A stretch of DNA of 64,000 nucleotides from Enterovibrio sp. JCM 19048 (GTDB lineage: Bacteria > Pseudomonadota > Gammaproteobacteria > Enterobacterales > Vibrionaceae): contig BAXE01000016.1 in NCBI GenBank assembly GCA_001310415.1, positions 42,013-106,012 of the forward strand. The letters are read 5' to 3'. The notes below the pieces were generated by a model. That model saw only the letters and a list, made by a program, of their open reading frames with translations. It was not told the DNA's origin and searched no databases. Positions 10,478 to 24,459 of this stretch are shown here, in pieces (the stretch's first letter is position 1; the number at the start of each line of letters is the position of its first letter). Made by a program: the position numbers and the translations under genes.

Positions 10478-11239
10478 ATGGCACTGCTGACAACCATCAC
10501 CCCAAACTGGTTACTCCGTCTTGCTTCTGGCATGTCCAGCACCCGGGAATCACGTTGTGCACAATACCGCAACCAAATCAGCAATATGCGCGAGCTTTTG
10601 TGGATGTTGCATGACCACAACACCCGTTATATCCGTTGCCCACAATCACCACAGGCAAGCAAAGCCCGAGATGAAATCCGTGATTTTTGCGAAAGCATGC
10701 TCAAGCACTGCAGCAACGCGCAACGTCCGCTTTTCCGTGTGCTCAGCTCACGCATGGAAGAAGTGTTGCAGTCACTGCCTAACCAATCCCGTGCTGGCTG
10801 GTTTTCATTGCACCACAGAACTTCAGATCACTTGATTTACATTATTGATGAAGTGACCCGCTCGTATATCTCTGAGCTTAATCAGGACGCGATGTACGAG
10901 GAATACCAAGCTTTCTGGCAAACCTGGATTGATACCAAAGAAGCACAGCTGCGCTTTGAACAAGCCGCAATGCGACTGATGGATGGTAAAGTTGCCGCAT
11001 GGCAGTCGGTCAGCTTACAAAGCCGTATTCTGCAAAAGCGCATGTATCAGCTTTCTTTGATGGCAAGCAGCGATGCATCACTGGCTTTTGAACGTGTTGA
11101 GCAACGTTTTGATTCAGTGATCCGTGCGGACGAAGAGAGTATTCCGGCTTCTTCACTGATAAAAATCAGCCAGGATCTCAGCGTTATCTTGCTGCATTTG
11201 TTTGACCGCGAACTGGAACTCAAAAACGCAGGCAGATAA
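10478..11239 (+). CDS. Uncharacterised helical protein behind a sigma-54-type promoter
   Basis: A 253-residue soluble protein that I do not recognise. It has no signal peptide or membrane segment and reads as almost all alpha-helix, with many Gln, Arg, Leu and Met. Possible landmarks are the cysteines in YIRCPQSP, FCESMLKHCS and the stretch SDHLIYIIDEVTRSYI near residue 125. The ATG at 10478 has GAGGAAAAG upstream. The frame is intact, and a strong terminator follows. A -24/-12 promoter lies just upstream, implying control by RpoN with an activator. It converges on a PAS chemoreceptor, which hints at a sensory or behavioural role, but that is only context. Helical sensor or phosphorelay-type bundles are one possibility. 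Confidence 0.8.
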   Translation: MALLTTITPNWLLRLASGMSSTRESRCAQYRNQISNMRELLWMLHDHNTRYIRCPQSPQASKARDEIRDFCESMLKHCSNAQRPLFRVLSSRMEEVLQSLPNQSRAGWFSLHHRTSDHLIYIIDEVTRSYISELNQDAMYEEYQAFWQTWIDTKEAQLRFEQAAMRLMDGKVAAWQSVSLQSRILQKRMYQLSLMASSDASLAFERVEQRFDSVIRADEESIPASSLIKISQDLSVILLHLFDRELELKNAGR

Positions 11240-11305
11240 AGTCATCGACGCTCACGCAGCACCCAAGCACTGCCAGCAAGTATCGGATAACGCGGTAACC
11301 CACAC

Positions 11306-11345
11306 CAAAAAGGAAGGCCAGCAAATGCTGGCCTTCCTTGTTTTG
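11306..11345. terminator. Strong bidirectional terminator
   Basis: A 13-bp perfect stem (aaggaaggccagc/gctggccttcctt) with loop aaat has an A-run on one side and a T-run on the other. It serves the helical-protein gene and the converging chemoreceptor. Confidence 0.92.
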
Positions 11346-11364
11346 ATGTTCCATTTCCGGTGCA

Positions 11365-12927
11365 TCAACCAACACGTCGGAACTGAGCGACCAAGCGTTT
11401 TTGTTCATCCAGTGAATCGTAAAGCTTTTTGGCTTCCTCCACCGACTCACGGGAGATTGACATGGTTTGCTGTGACAATTCAGCGACAGACTGGATGTTA
11501 CCGTTCATCTCATTGGAAACCGCCGCTTGCTGTTGAACAGCTGCGGCCACCTGATGGTTTCTGTCGTTAATGTTAGAAACCAGCTCTTGTGAACGTCTCA
11601 ACACTTCACCGGCTTGCTCTGCACTGGTCACACACTCTTCAGACAGTGAAGTACCACGAGACATGGCGTCTACCGCCTGCTGTGTACCGTTCTGGATTTG
11701 CGAAATCACATCTTGAATCTCAGAGGTTGATTCCTGAGTACGTTGCGCAAGAGCACGTACTTCGTCAGCAACCACCGCAAAACCGCGACCCTGCTCACCG
11801 GCACGGGCTGCCTCAATCGCGGCATTCAATGCCAGCAGGTTGGTCTGTTCTGCTATGCCCTGGATAACATCAGATACCGCGCCGATACGTTTGCCGTGCT
11901 CTTCAAGTTTAGAAATCACATTGGATGCAGAGCTAAGCTGCTTCGCCAGATTCTGGATAGCATCAACAGTCTTACCGACGGTCTCCATACCGGCAAGGGT
12001 TGCTTCCTGGGCTTCCATTGCGGCATCTGAAGCACTTTGCGTGTTACCGGACATATCATTGGCAGTGGCAGACATTTCATTGATGGCCGCAGCAATCTGG
12101 TCTGTTTCCGCATTTTGCCTGTCGAGATTTTCAGAGGTGCGCTGACCGTTCTCTCTTGCTTTATTGGCTGCACCAAGTACCTGGTCACTCCCATCCAGGA
12201 TTCGCCCGACGACAGCATTCAGCTCGGCACTGCGCATTTTAAGCGCCAGTTCAATTTCAGAAACGTCATCAATTGCACCGTTGTATATGTATTCCATCAG
12301 CGGGTTGTCATATGCGTCTCTCGCCATGGAGGTGACTTTTTCAAGACGGCGGGTAAGCGCGTAAACAGCGCCTACAGACAACACAAACTGGGCAGCGACA
12401 GCTGCATAAAAACCGGCAAAGAAACCCGCTGCGCCTGCAGCGATACCGATAGGAACAAACCACATTGCTGCGCGTTGCCACAGACGGGTTCGCGGCATTT
12501 TCAGTGCAGAAGGCGTTTTTCCCGCCAACAGTTGCGGATAAATTTTGTCAGCACGCTCCACGGCATTGCGATCTGGAATGGTGCGAACCGACTGATATTC
12601 AGCAATCTGGCCATTGATTTTGATAGGAGAAGCGAATGCATTAACCCAGTAGAATCCGCCGTCTTTGGTTCGATTTTTAACAATCCCCATCCAGGATCTT
12701 CCGGACTTAATATAATCCCAAAGATTTTGGAACGCTGCTGGCGGCATGCTTGGGTGACGGACAATGTTGTGTGGTTGCCCGATAATTTCTTCCTGGGTAT
12801 ATCCCGCAACCTCACAAAAGTCTTTGCTTGCATACTTCACAATACCGCGCGTGTCAGTTGTAGATAGAAGGTTATAGTCCGCGGGAAACTTTACCTCTTT
12901 ATCAGTCACAGGATTATTAACTCGCAT
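11365..12927 (-). CDS. PAS-domain methyl-accepting chemotaxis protein (Aer-like)
   Basis: 520 residues, intact. The N-terminal PAS domain (about residues 15-125) begins [20 protein letters not shown] and contains [20 protein letters not shown] and [14 protein letters not shown], as in the FAD-binding redox receptor Aer. A hydrophobic stretch of about 35 residues near 155-190 would be a membrane hairpin with no periplasmic domain. A HAMP-like region follows, then the signalling domain with the hairpin tip [32 protein letters not shown] split across residues 365-397. The start is the ATG at 12927 with AAGGA upstream. It probably senses redox or energy state and signals to CheA through CheW. The ligand or cofactor is inferred from the family. 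Confidence 0.9.
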   Translation of the reverse strand: MRVNNPVTDKEVKFPADYNLLSTTDTRGIVKYASKDFCEVAGYTQEEIIGQPHNIVRHPSMPPAAFQNLWDYIKSGRSWMGIVKNRTKDGGFYWVNAFASPIKINGQIAEYQSVRTIPDRNAVERADKIYPQLLAGKTPSALKMPRTRLWQRAAMWFVPIGIAAGAAGFFAGFYAAVAAQFVLSVGAVYALTRRLEKVTSMARDAYDNPLMEYIYNGAIDDVSEIELALKMRSAELNAVVGRILDGSDQVLGAANKARENGQRTSENLDRQNAETDQIAAAINEMSATANDMSGNTQSASDAAMEAQEATLAGMETVGKTVDAIQNLAKQLSSASNVISKLEEHGKRIGAVSDVIQGIAEQTNLLALNAAIEAARAGEQGRGFAVVADEVRALAQRTQESTSEIQDVISQIQNGTQQAVDAMSRGTSLSEECVTSAEQAGEVLRRSQELVSNINDRNHQVAAAVQQQAAVSNEMNGNIQSVAELSQQTMSISRESVEEAKKLYDSLDEQKRLVAQFRRVG

Positions 12928-13211
12928 ACCACATTTTCCTTTCTTAGAGTTAAGACTTACTTCTCACTAATAGTAGTCCAGATTTTTAAAACAAAATGAG
13001 AGAGTTGCCTTTCGGAAAAATCACCACTTTTCTAATTCTATTTCTTTTTATTTTTCAATATGAATTAGCCACTGCTAATAAATGTATCAGCAAAGAAGTG
13101 TTGGATATTTGAAGAAAAATATCAAAGTAACGAAGCTAAAAATGTCTATATATCCACAATTTTTTGACGGCTATATCCTTGAGGTTTCTTAAGCATTGTA
13201 ATGCCCAGACG
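12928..13211. other. AT-rich intergenic region
   Basis: 284 bases upstream of the chemoreceptor gene on the minus strand and downstream of serS. Apart from the chemoreceptor's AAGGA ribosome site I see no gene or clear regulatory motif. Confidence 0.4.
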
Positions 13212-13246
13212 AAAAAAAACCGGCCTAATCAGGCCGGTTTCAAATT
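13212..13246 (-). terminator. Terminator of serS operon
   Basis: A 10-bp stem (aaaccggcct/aggccggttt) with loop aatc is followed by eight T on the minus strand. It lies 20 bases past the serS stop. Confidence 0.92.
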
Positions 13247-13265
13247 TTGACTTCGGGACTTTTTA

Positions 13266-14553
<1,288 letters not shown>

Positions 14554-14682
14554 GTTAATCCTGTGAATCGTTAAACAGTGCCTTAAAAGAAGTTGACGCT
14601 GCCACGCACTATTATGGCAACGTCAATAAGATTGGTGTCCCTTCCGGAGAGGCTTAATTTCTCACCGTGGTCAGTGGGTAAA

Positions 14683-14700
14683 ACAATACCCAAACTGGGT
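14683..14700 (-). terminator. Weak terminator-like hairpin after rarA
   Basis: A 5-bp stem accca/tgggt with a 3-base loop is followed on the minus strand by ATTGTTTT. It is short, so read-through from rarA into serS is plausible. Confidence 0.35.
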
Positions 14701-14708
14701 TTTATTTC

Positions 14709-16043
14709 CTAGCGTTTTCGAGGGCTATTTGCATTCAATTGCTCAAGAAACGCCAGCTTTTCCGCAATTTTGATTTCCATTCCACGATTAACCGGGTGAT
14801 AGTATCGCGTGCCTTTCATTTCCTGAGGGAAATAGCTCTCCCCGGCAGCATAGGCATTCGGCTCATCGTGGGCATATCGATAACCCTCGCCGTATCCCAT
14901 CTCTTTCATTAAGGTGGTAGGTGCATTGCGAAGGTGATTGGGTACTTCGTAGTCCGGATGCATCTTTGCATCAGTCAGCGCCTGCTTCCAGGCGGTGTAA
15001 ACCGCATTACTTTTCGCTGCGCACGCCATGTAAACCGCCGCCTGCGCGATAGCGCGCTCCCCTTCTGCCGGTCCTACTCGGGTAAAGCAATCCCAGGCAT
15101 TGATGGCAATTTCCATCGCCCTTGGGTCTGCGTTTCCGATATCTTCCGAAGCAATCGCCAACAGACGGCGGGCAACATAGAGCGGGTCACCGCCGGCAGT
15201 GATGATGCGGGCATACCAGTAGAGCGCGGCGTCCGGATCAGAGCCACGAACAGATTTGTGAAAGGCCGAAATCAAGTCGTACCAAAGATCGCCTTTGTTA
15301 TCGAACCGCGCAACCTTTTCACCCGCTACTTCAGCCAGTAACTCAACCGTGATGGTTTTCTTGCCGCTGGCGTCCGGCTCTGCCATATCAGACAAGAGTT
15401 CGAGATAGTTCAGCGTCATACGGGCATCACCCGACGTAAACTCTGCCAGTTGCTGCTTCACGCCGTCAGCGAATACCAGAGCGTCATTGCCTAAGCCGCG
15501 CGCTTTATCCGTTAACGCCTGCTCAATAACCTCCAGCACATCATCGGTGTCCAGCGATTTCAGCTTATAAACCCGGGCACGGGAAAGCAGTGCGTTGTTC
15601 AGTTCGAATGACGGGTTTTCCGTGGTTGCACCGATAAAGGTGATGGTACCATCCTCAATATGGGGCAGGAAGGCGTCCTGTTGGCTTTTGTTAAAGCGGT
15701 GTACCTCATCCACAAACAGGATGGTGCGGCGACCTACCAACTGGCTTTCCTTAGCTTTATCGATAGCCAGACGGATATCTTTCACACCGGAAGTCACCGC
15801 CGAGACGCGTTCAATTTCCGCATTGGCATAACCTGCCGCTACTTCCGCCAGCGTAGTTTTACCGGTACCCGCAGGCCCCCATAGGATCATGGAGTGCAGT
15901 TGGCCGCTTTCAAGGGCACGCCGAAGCGGCTTTCCTTCACCTAGCAGGTGTTTCTGGCCAATGTATTCAGAGAGGTTGGTTGGCCGCATACGCGCGGCCA
16001 AGGGGCGAAAATCGTCCGCAAAATCCAGACTGAAATTACTCAC
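14709..16043 (-). CDS. rarA: Replication-associated recombination protein A (RarA/MgsA)
   Basis: 444 residues, intact. AAA+ ATPase related to clamp loaders, acting at stalled replication forks and gaps. Walker A is [12 protein letters not shown] near residue 56. Walker B is [16 protein letters not shown] near 108, with sensor 1 in [12 protein letters not shown] near 132. The C-terminal MgsA-type domain includes [15 protein letters not shown], the family signature. The gene lies 14 bases after the lolA stop, an arrangement (lolA-rarA-serS) also found in E. coli. This indicates cotranscription. Confidence 0.96.
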   Translation of the reverse strand: MSNFSLDFADDFRPLAARMRPTNLSEYIGQKHLLGEGKPLRRALESGQLHSMILWGPAGTGKTTLAEVAAGYANAEIERVSAVTSGVKDIRLAIDKAKESQLVGRRTILFVDEVHRFNKSQQDAFLPHIEDGTITFIGATTENPSFELNNALLSRARVYKLKSLDTDDVLEVIEQALTDKARGLGNDALVFADGVKQQLAEFTSGDARMTLNYLELLSDMAEPDASGKKTITVELLAEVAGEKVARFDNKGDLWYDLISAFHKSVRGSDPDAALYWYARIITAGGDPLYVARRLLAIASEDIGNADPRAMEIAINAWDCFTRVGPAEGERAIAQAAVYMACAAKSNAVYTAWKQALTDAKMHPDYEVPNHLRNAPTTLMKEMGYGEGYRYAHDEPNAYAAGESYFPQEMKGTRYYHPVNRGMEIKIAEKLAFLEQLNANSPRKR

Positions 16044-16057
16044 TTTAGGATCCCACT

Positions 16058-16654
16058 TTACTGTCGCTGATCATCCAGCTCGACACCTTCCGGTACAGTA
16101 AAGCTGAACAGCGAAGGGTTTGGCGACACATTCTTGACATTGCCGAGTTCAAAACGGCTTTTCTGTCCGTCCTGTTCAACCACCGCGAATTCGGTAATTT
16201 CGCCGTTTGGCTGCACTTTCACCACGAACTCGCCCAGATTGGACGCTTTTTTCGGTGACAGGGTAAAGGTGTCACCATGTTGCTCAACGTTGTAGTTGTC
16301 CCAGTCTTTCGGATCGTTGCGGGTCAGCAATACGAACGGCGTTTGCGACGTGGCATCTTCCAGCCACATTGCGGTGACCTGCTCGATAAACGGGCTGTAA
16401 TACCATAGGGTTTTGCCATCTGAAATCAGGAAATTCTCATCCGGCGTGACCGTTTCCCAGTTAAACAGGTTCGGGCGCTTCATCGCAAGCTGGCCTTCGC
16501 CTTCGCTGATCACATCCCCTTCCGGGCTTGTCACCGTTTGCTCAAAGCTGGCGGTGAAATTGTTGAGCTTGCCCAAGCGGGTATTCAGTTCTTGCTGAGG
16601 ATTTGCAAATACTGCCGGTGCCACCAGCAGCAGGGAAAACAACATCTTTTTCAT
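16058..16654 (-). CDS. lolA: Outer-membrane lipoprotein carrier protein LolA
   Basis: 198 residues. Periplasmic chaperone that takes lipoproteins from LolCDE to LolB. A signal peptide is evident ([17 protein letters not shown], cleavage before NPQQEL). The mature domain has the family pattern [31 protein letters not shown] and [16 protein letters not shown]. The ATG at 16654 is preferred over one five codons upstream, because it gives the proper leader. The gene begins 11 bases after the ftsK stop, so it is part of an ftsK-lolA-rarA transcription unit. Confidence 0.96.
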   Translation of the reverse strand: MKKMLFSLLLVAPAVFANPQQELNTRLGKLNNFTASFEQTVTSPEGDVISEGEGQLAMKRPNLFNWETVTPDENFLISDGKTLWYYSPFIEQVTAMWLEDATSQTPFVLLTRNDPKDWDNYNVEQHGDTFTLSPKKASNLGEFVVKVQPNGEITEFAVVEQDGQKSRFELGNVKNVSPNPSLFSFTVPEGVELDDQRQ

Positions 16655-16665
16655 TCTGTTTCCAA

Positions 16666-19438
16666 TCAATCTCTAGGCGGTGGTGGCGGCGCCAACACCT
16701 CACGATTCGAGTTATGTCCCGGAGCGCTGACAATGCCCTGCGCTTCCAGTTGTTCCACAATGCGCGCAGCACGGTTATAGCCAATCTTAAAGCGGCGCTG
16801 TACCCCTGAGACTGAAGCGCGGCGGGATTCAGTCACAAATTCAACCACTTGGTCGAACAGCTGATCCAGCTCGTCATCGTCTCCATTTTCCGATGCTTCA
16901 CCCGGCAATAGGCCGTCACTGCCCTGATCGCCACAGGTGATGTCTGAGATATATTGTGGCTTACCACGCGCTTTCCAGTTGCTTACCACGCGGTGTACTT
17001 CGTCATCGTTAACAAACGCACCATGCACACGCGCAGGATGGTTTGAGCCGTTTGGCATAAACAGCATGTCACCCATACCCAGGAGCGATTCTGCGCCGCC
17101 CTGGTCAAGAATGGTACGTGAGTCTGTTTTGGTCGAAACCGTAAACGCCATACGGGTTGGGATGTTGGCTTTAATAAGACCGGTAATCACATCTACTGAC
17201 GGACGCTGCGTTGCCAGCACCAAATGGATACCCGCCGCACGTGCTTTCTGCGCCAAACGCGCAATCAGCTCTTCAACTTCTTGCCAACCACCATCATCAG
17301 GTCAGCAAATTCATCCACGATAACAACGATATACGGCAGTTTTTCCAACATTGGCGCGGTTTCGTCCATGCTGTCGCCCGGCTTCCACAATGGATCTGGG
17401 ATCGGGTGGTCAGCCTCAGCTGCCTCACGGATTTTCTCGTTGTAGCCACCGATATTACGCACGCCGAGCGCTGACATCAGTTTGTAACGGCGCTCCATTT
17501 CCGCCACGCTCCAGCGAAGGGCATTGGCGGCGTCCTTCATGTCTGTTACCACTTCGGTCAGAAGATGCGGAATACCTTCGTATACCGAAAGCTCCAACAT
17601 TTTCGGGTCAATCATGATGAAGCGCACATCTTCCGGGCCAGCTTTGTAAAGCATGGAAACGATCATCACGTTCACACCGACTGACTTACCGGAACCTGTG
17701 GTACCTGCCACCAGAAGGTGCGGTGCTTTGGCAAGATCGGTCACAATGGCCTCGCCGGCAATGTCTTTACCCAAAACCACGGAAAGTGGTGACTTGGATG
17801 ACTGGAAGCGCTCACTTGCGACCACTTCCGACATAAACACGGTTTCACGGCTGCTGTTTGGCAGCTCCAAGCCGATATACGGTTTACCTGGGATCACGTC
17901 CACGACACGCACTGCACTGGTTGAAAGTGAACGGGCGATGTCTTTGGAAAGGCTCATGATCCTGCTGACTTTCACGCCAGGCGCCAGTTCCAGCTCAAAG
18001 CGGGTGATAACAGGCCCAGGAAGATACCTTTGACCGTTACCTTGATTTTGTACTCTTCCAGGCGTGTTTCAATCAGGCGCGCCTGATACTGAAGCTCTTC
18101 GTCTGTCGCGCGGGTTGCGGTGTTGCGCGGTGGATCCAGCAAATCAATCGTTGGCAATGGTTCAGTCGGCTTCGGCAGGTTCGGCTCGTCTTTCACCAGG
18201 AAAGGATGCAAGGCACCCGCCGCATTTTTCTGCGCTTCACGGATAGTTTCAAGGAATGGATCTTCGTCATCCGGTATAACGGATTGGGCTTGCGCACGGT
18301 CGAGTTCAGACAAACCATCGGTATTACCGATCACGATGTCTTCACGTGGTGGATGATTGTGCTGCGGCTCAACGTCTGGCTCGTCAGTCCAATCATCACG
18401 CGCTTGCGTCTCTTCAACCTCATCATCCCAAGGCAGTCGCTCGTCGGCAACGTCTGCGTTTGGCGCAGGTGTTACAGCCACGGCCGGCGAATCAAAAGCG
18501 ACCTCTTCTTCATCCACAGGGATACGGGCAGCCACTGTCGCGTCACTAACAGACGTATCGACAACGTTATCAAGCTGGATTGTCGGCTCTTTGCGTTCAA
18601 CAGGTGCAGAAATTGGCGCAGGTGTTGATGCATGGATGATCGGTGCGGCCGGTTTCTCTTCAGCCACTTCTGTCGACTTCACACGCTGTACTTTATTCAG
18701 CAGTGAAACATCTGCCAGCTCCCGCTGCGCTGAAGGCGCTTCGGAGAACAGTGGATCGTCAGCGTCCAGATCAGAAGTATCGACAGTCGCTCCCACCATT
18801 TGCGGTTTATCACCACGAATACGGTTAACCAGCCAAGTCAGTCCATCCAGTGTTTTCTCACCAAGGGTATCAACGATGGTCAGCCATGAAATGCCTGTAA
18901 ACAGCGTAAAACCGGCCGCCCAGACAAACATGAACACCAAGGTTGTGCCAAGGATGTTAAACATCGGCAATGCCAGCTCTGTGAGGACATCCCCAACGAC
19001 ACCGCCGGATGAAAAGAACCAGAAGTCATCAAAATTGAGATCGGCCAGACCACAACTTGTCAGCAAAAGAAGTACGACCCCCAAGATTTTGGTGGCAAGG
19101 ATGGTGTAGTTCAGTGGCTCAGAGGCAGCACGGCGACGGAAAAAGACCCAGCCACCGAGCAACAGTAAAAATGGGACCGGATATGCCAATGTACCCAATG
19201 TAAAAAACAAGGTATCAGCGACCCATGCACCGGCATTGCCCGCGGCATTGCGGACAGGACCATCCCAGGCAGTCTGGGACCATGATGGGTCTGAAGAGTC
19301 GTAACTGATTAACGACACAAAAATAAACACAGCAGACAAGAGCGCAAGGATCAGTGCACTCTCTTTTAAACGTTGGATGCCGTTTAATCGACGGGAGGTG
19401 TCGGTCTGTTTCTGCTCCTGACGCAAGAAGAACTCCAT
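16666..19438 (-). CDS. ftsK: DNA translocase FtsK (two frameshifts)
   Basis: About 924 residues after restoring one C near 18010 and one G near 17275. It couples septation to chromosome dimer resolution. The N-terminal part has four or five membrane segments (residues 25-180). An acidic, proline-rich linker spans about 210-470. The motor domain has Walker [13 protein letters not shown] near residue 580 and Walker [18 protein letters not shown] near 700. The C-terminal gamma winged helix ([24 protein letters not shown] split across residues 860-885) reads KOPS sites. An ATG at 19438 is taken as start; a GTG lies two codons upstream. Lrp and FtsK neighbour each other as in E. coli. Confidence 0.95.
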
Positions 19439-19610
19439 TATCACCTATCTTTCTAACTTTAAGCCCTGAAATCGTTTCATAACCTGTCAGCCGTGTTGCT
19501 GAATGGTCCGGCTTTATTTTTCATTATGATTGCCTGCGCCCATATGGCGAAAAACGCATCAATTACGGGCAAATACTGGGTTAATACCCCTACTTTTGCA
19601 AAAGTGTACA

Positions 19611-19652
19611 CCAAACAAAAAAACAAACCGAGCAGCAAGCTGCCCGGTTTGC
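19611..19652 (-). terminator. Terminator of lrp
   Basis: Stem caaaccg/cggtttg with an inner gcagc/gctgc pairing is followed on the minus strand by a T-rich run (TTTTTTTGTTTGG). It lies about 50 bases past the lrp stop. Confidence 0.8.
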
Positions 19653-19701
19653 AGAATATAACACTCGTCAAAGCCCTCTTTGTCCGAGAGCTGTGAGCAT
19701 G

Positions 19702-20196
19702 TTAACGCGTTTTGATCACCAGATGGTTTGTCTGCTTCACTTCTTCCATCACCACGTAGGTGCGGGTGTCGTTAACGCCTGGAAGGCGCAACAGCGTCTC
19801 ACCCAGAAGCTTACGATATGCAGACATATCTGATACACGTGTTTTCAGCAGGTAGTCGAAATCCCCTGATACAAGATGACATTCCTGGATATCTTCGAGT
19901 TGTTGAACGGCCTTGTTAAACTGTTCGAACACATCCGGTGCACCGCGGTTCAGAGTAATTTCCACGAATACCAGCAATGAAGCGTCGAGATATTGCGGAT
20001 TCAACAGCGCCGTATATCCGGAGATATAGCCCTGTCTTTCCAGTCGACGAACACGCTCTAAACATGGGGTTGGTGACAGTCCAACGCGCTTGGAGAGCTC
20101 AACGTTCGAGACGCGGCCATCCTTTTGCAATTCGTTAAGAATATTTCTGTCAATACGGTCCAATTCCTTGGAGGGTTTCTTTTTGGCGTCAACCAT
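19702..20196 (-). CDS. lrp: Leucine-responsive regulatory protein Lrp
   Basis: 164 residues, the same length as E. coli Lrp and nearly identical by eye. It is a global DNA-binding regulator that responds to leucine and alanine. The N-terminal helix-turn-helix covers ILNELQKDGRVSNVELSKRVG and SPTPCLERVRRLERQGYI (residues 20-62). The C-terminal RAM ligand-binding domain follows (VFVEITLNRGAPDVFEQF, HLVSGDFDYLLKTRV). It is divergent from ald, and the shared 165-base AT-rich upstream region is a natural place for Lrp to control alanine dehydrogenase. Confidence 0.98.
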   Translation of the reverse strand: MVDAKKKPSKELDRIDRNILNELQKDGRVSNVELSKRVGLSPTPCLERVRRLERQGYISGYTALLNPQYLDASLLVFVEITLNRGAPDVFEQFNKAVQQLEDIQECHLVSGDFDYLLKTRVSDMSAYRKLLGETLLRLPGVNDTRTYVVMEEVKQTNHLVIKTR

Positions 20197-20361
20197 TTTT
20201 TATTCCACCTTTTTACTTCCTTGCAATGTTAAATGCCATTTTTCGTAACATATTTTATATATTTAGCATCAAATCCGGCTTTTTGCGAACTATACTAGCC
20301 CTAAATACAACAATACAACAGAACAACAGCCAATAACTCTACAAATAAGCGAGGAATCAGG
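20197..20361. promoter_or_regulatory. Divergent lrp/ald control region
   Basis: 165 AT-rich bases between divergent starts. A TATACT box near 20290 is a candidate -10 for ald, with no clear -35, as expected for an activated promoter. Lrp binding is inferred from context, not from a recognised site. Confidence 0.45.
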
Positions 20362-21476
20362 ATGATCATTGGTGTACCTAAAGAAATCAAGAACCACGAA
20401 TATCGGGTTGGTATGGTTCCTGCCAGCGTCCGCGAGCTAATCTCACACGGCCACTCTGTCTACGTCCAGTCGCAGGCAGGCGCGGGGATTGGCTTTAGCG
20501 ATGATGATTACATCAACGCGGGTGCTTCCATTCTTTCAACAGCAGAAGAGGTCTTCGCGACTGCTGAAATGATTGTCAAAGTTAAAGAGCCTCAGGCCGT
20601 TGAACGAGCCATGCTTCGCGAAGGGCAAATTTTGTTTACCTATTTGCACCTTGCACCAGATTTTCCACAGACACAAGACCTTATCAAGAGCAAAGCTATC
20701 TGTATAGCCTATGAAACCGTAACAGATTCTAGGGGTAGATTGCCACTATTGGCACCTATGTCAGAAGTAGCTGGCCGTATGTCGATCCAGGCCGGCGCCC
20801 AGGCGCTTGAAAAATCCCGCGGCGGCGCAGGAATGCTGTTGGGAGGTGTACCCGGTGTCGAGCCAGCCAAAATTGTGGTGCTCGGTGGTGGTGTCGTCGG
20901 TTCCAATGCTGCGCGAATGGCCGTTGGCATGCGTGCAGACGTGACTGTGCTTGACCGCAACATCGATACCTTGCGTGCTCTGGACGAAGAATTCCAGGGT
21001 CGTGCGAAAGTGCTCTATTCGACGGAAGAAATTCTCGAAAAACACGTACTCGCCGCAGATTTGGTCATCGGAGCTGTGCTTATCCCAGGCGCTGCAGCAC
21101 CAAAATTGGTGACTGCAGATCACATTAAACGCATGAAACCAGGTTCCGCCGTCGTCGATGTCGCGATTGATCAGGGTGGCTGTTTTGAAACGTCCAAAGC
21201 GACAACCCACGCAGATCCAACCTATATCGTTGATGATGTGGTTCATTACTGTGTCGCCAACATGCCGGGCGCTGTGCACGCACTTCGACTTTTGCACTGA
21301 ACAACGCCACCCTGCCGTACATTGTGAAGCTGGCAAACCTTGGTTACCGAGAAGCGCTTCTGCAGGATAAAAACCTGCTCAACGGCCTGAATGTGATGGA
21401 CGGCAAAGTGACCATCAAAGAAGTCGCAGAAGCCTTCAATCTGGAGTACGTAGACCCGAAAGCACTGCTGGCTTAA
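20362..21476 (+). CDS. ald: Alanine dehydrogenase (frameshifted near 3' end)
   Basis: 371 residues after restoring one C near 21279 (GTGCCACGC read as GTGCACGC). It interconverts L-alanine and pyruvate plus ammonium with NAD. Family features: [20 protein letters not shown] with substrate Arg15, YLHLAPD near residue 93, the dinucleotide fold [19 protein letters not shown] near 172 and [13 protein letters not shown] near 268. The tail resumes in the next frame as [18 protein letters not shown]. It has a GAGGA ribosome site, faces away from lrp and is followed by its own terminator. Confidence 0.95.
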
Positions 21477-21503
21477 GTACTTTGTAATAGCTAATTACAC
21501 TAA

Positions 21504-22559
<1,056 letters not shown>

Positions 22560-22570
22560 TCCAAGCTATC

Positions 22571-22601
22571 AGGCCCGCTTTTCGCGGGCCTATGATTTTG
22601 C
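22571..22601 (+). terminator. Hairpin after trxB
   Basis: An 8-bp stem (aggcccgc/gcgggcct) with loop ttttc is followed by only a weak T-stretch. It is probably a partial terminator before cydD. Confidence 0.65.
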
Positions 22602-22692
22602 CATTTCAGCCTTCCAACTCGCGAATTTACATAAGAAAGACGCACACAGTCTCCCTGTCGCAACGGGTAATAAAAAAGACCAACGAAGTATT

Positions 22693-24459
22693 ATGGACAA
22701 AAAGAAACAGCGCTCGCTTGCCCAATGGCTCAAGGGACAAAGTAAGCTCGGTAAATCATGGCTCATGGCCGCCATTGGTCTGGCTTTTGTCTCCGGATTA
22801 TTTCTTATCGCCCAGGCCGCTCTATTGGCCCACATTCTCCACGCACTGATTATTGAAAAAGCGGATAAATCCGAGCTTTGGCTCTCTTTTGTCGCGCTTG
22901 CCATTGTTGTCTGCGTCCGCGCTGCATGCAGCTGGGGCAAAGAGCAAGCCGGTTACCGCGCCGGGGAAGCCGTCCGCCGCCACATTCGCCACCTGATTCT
23001 GGACAAACTCGAATTGCTTGGCCCTGCAACCATTCAAGGTAAACCTGCAGGCACTTGGGCGAGCCTGGTGCTTGAACAGGTTGAAGAGATGCAGGACTTC
23101 TTTGCCCGCTATCTCCCGCAGATGGCAATTGCCGTGCTGATACCTTTCATCATCCTGATTGCTGTGTTTCCAATGAACTGGGCGGCCGGCTGATTTTCCT
23201 CGTGACCGCGCCACTGGTGCCATTCTTTATGGCTTTGGTAGGCATGGGAGCTGCAGATGCCAACCGCCGCAACTTTAAGGCGTTACAGCGCCTCTCTGGA
23301 CATTTCTACGATCGCCTGCGCGGCCTGTCGACAATTCGTCTGTTTGATCAGGCTGAAACAGAGAGCCAGTACCTGCGTGTTGCGTCTGATGATTTCCGCA
23401 AACGCACCATGGAAGTGTTGCGTCTGGCGTTTCTTTCGTCCGCAGTGTTGGAGTTTTTTACCGCACTCTCCATTGCCGTCACCGCCGTCTATTTCGGTTT
23501 CAGTTACATCGGTGAACTGAACTTCGGTCATTACGGCCTGAGTATCACCCTGTTTATCGGTATTTTCGTTCTGGTTCTGGCACCGGAGTTTTACCAGCCA
23601 CTTCGCGATCTGGGTACCTTCTACCACGCCAAGGCACAGGCAATCGGTGCGGCGGAATCTATCGTTAATTTCCTTGATGCCAAGCCAGAACACCAAACCT
23701 CAGGTTCAGCAACTATTCCTTCTGATGTCGTCAATATCCAAGCATCCGAACTGGAAGTGTTGAGCCTGATGGCACCGTCCTCGCCGGTCCATTGAGCTTT
23801 ACGATTTCAGCCGGTCAAAAAGTGGCCCTTGTTGGCCAAAGTGGTGCCGGTAAAACCAGCCTTATCAACGCGATTCTCGGTTTTCTGCCCTACCGTGCAG
23901 TCTTAAAATCAATGGTGTTGAGCTGCGCGATGCAGAGCTGTTCAGTTGGCGCAAACAAGTGAGCTGGGTTGGACAAAACCCGCAACTGTTCCATGGCACC
24001 CTGCGTGAAAACATCTGCTTGGCTGCGCCAATGGCAACCGAACAGCAAATCACTTCTGCAATTCAAACCGCTTATGCTGATGAGTTTATCGGACGCTTGG
24101 AAAAAGGATTGGATCACCCTGTTGGAGATCGCGCAACCGGCCTTTCTGTCGGTCAGGCACAACGTATCGCCGTCGCACGGGCACTATTGCAAAACGGTCA
24201 CTTCTGGCTGCTTGATGAGCCAACAGCGAGCCTGGATGCGTCCAGCGAGCGTTTGGTGATGGAGAGCCTTAACCATGCTACCCGCGACACGACCACCCTG
24301 CTCGTCAGCCACCGCATTGACCAGCTTGGCGGTTGTAACCACATTCTGGTGATGCAAAAAGGCCAACTGGTGCAACAGGGCACCTTTGAAGCACTGAAAC
24401 AAGAAGGGGTCTTCGCTGAGATGATCCAAGCTGTAGACAGGAGCGATCTCGATGCGTGA
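22693..24459 (+). CDS. cydD: Thiol exporter subunit CydD (three frameshifts)
   Basis: About 589 residues after restoring one base each near 23187, 23768 and 23890. ABC half-transporter that with CydC exports glutathione and cysteine to the periplasm and is needed to assemble cytochrome bd. Six membrane segments (residues 30-330) include the family stretch LSGHFYDRLRGLSTIRLF. The ATPase domain has Walker A GQSGAGKTSL, signature GLSVGQAQRIAVARALL and Walker B FWLLDEPTASLD. The end overlaps the cydC start by 8 bases, so translation is coupled. All breaks are one-base losses in G/C runs. Confidence 0.94.

Noticed and set aside
18357..19109. A 250-codon serine/threonine-rich frame on the plus strand across the ftsK linker
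   Set aside because: Antisense to ftsK; the Ser/Thr bias follows from the complement of its acidic linker.
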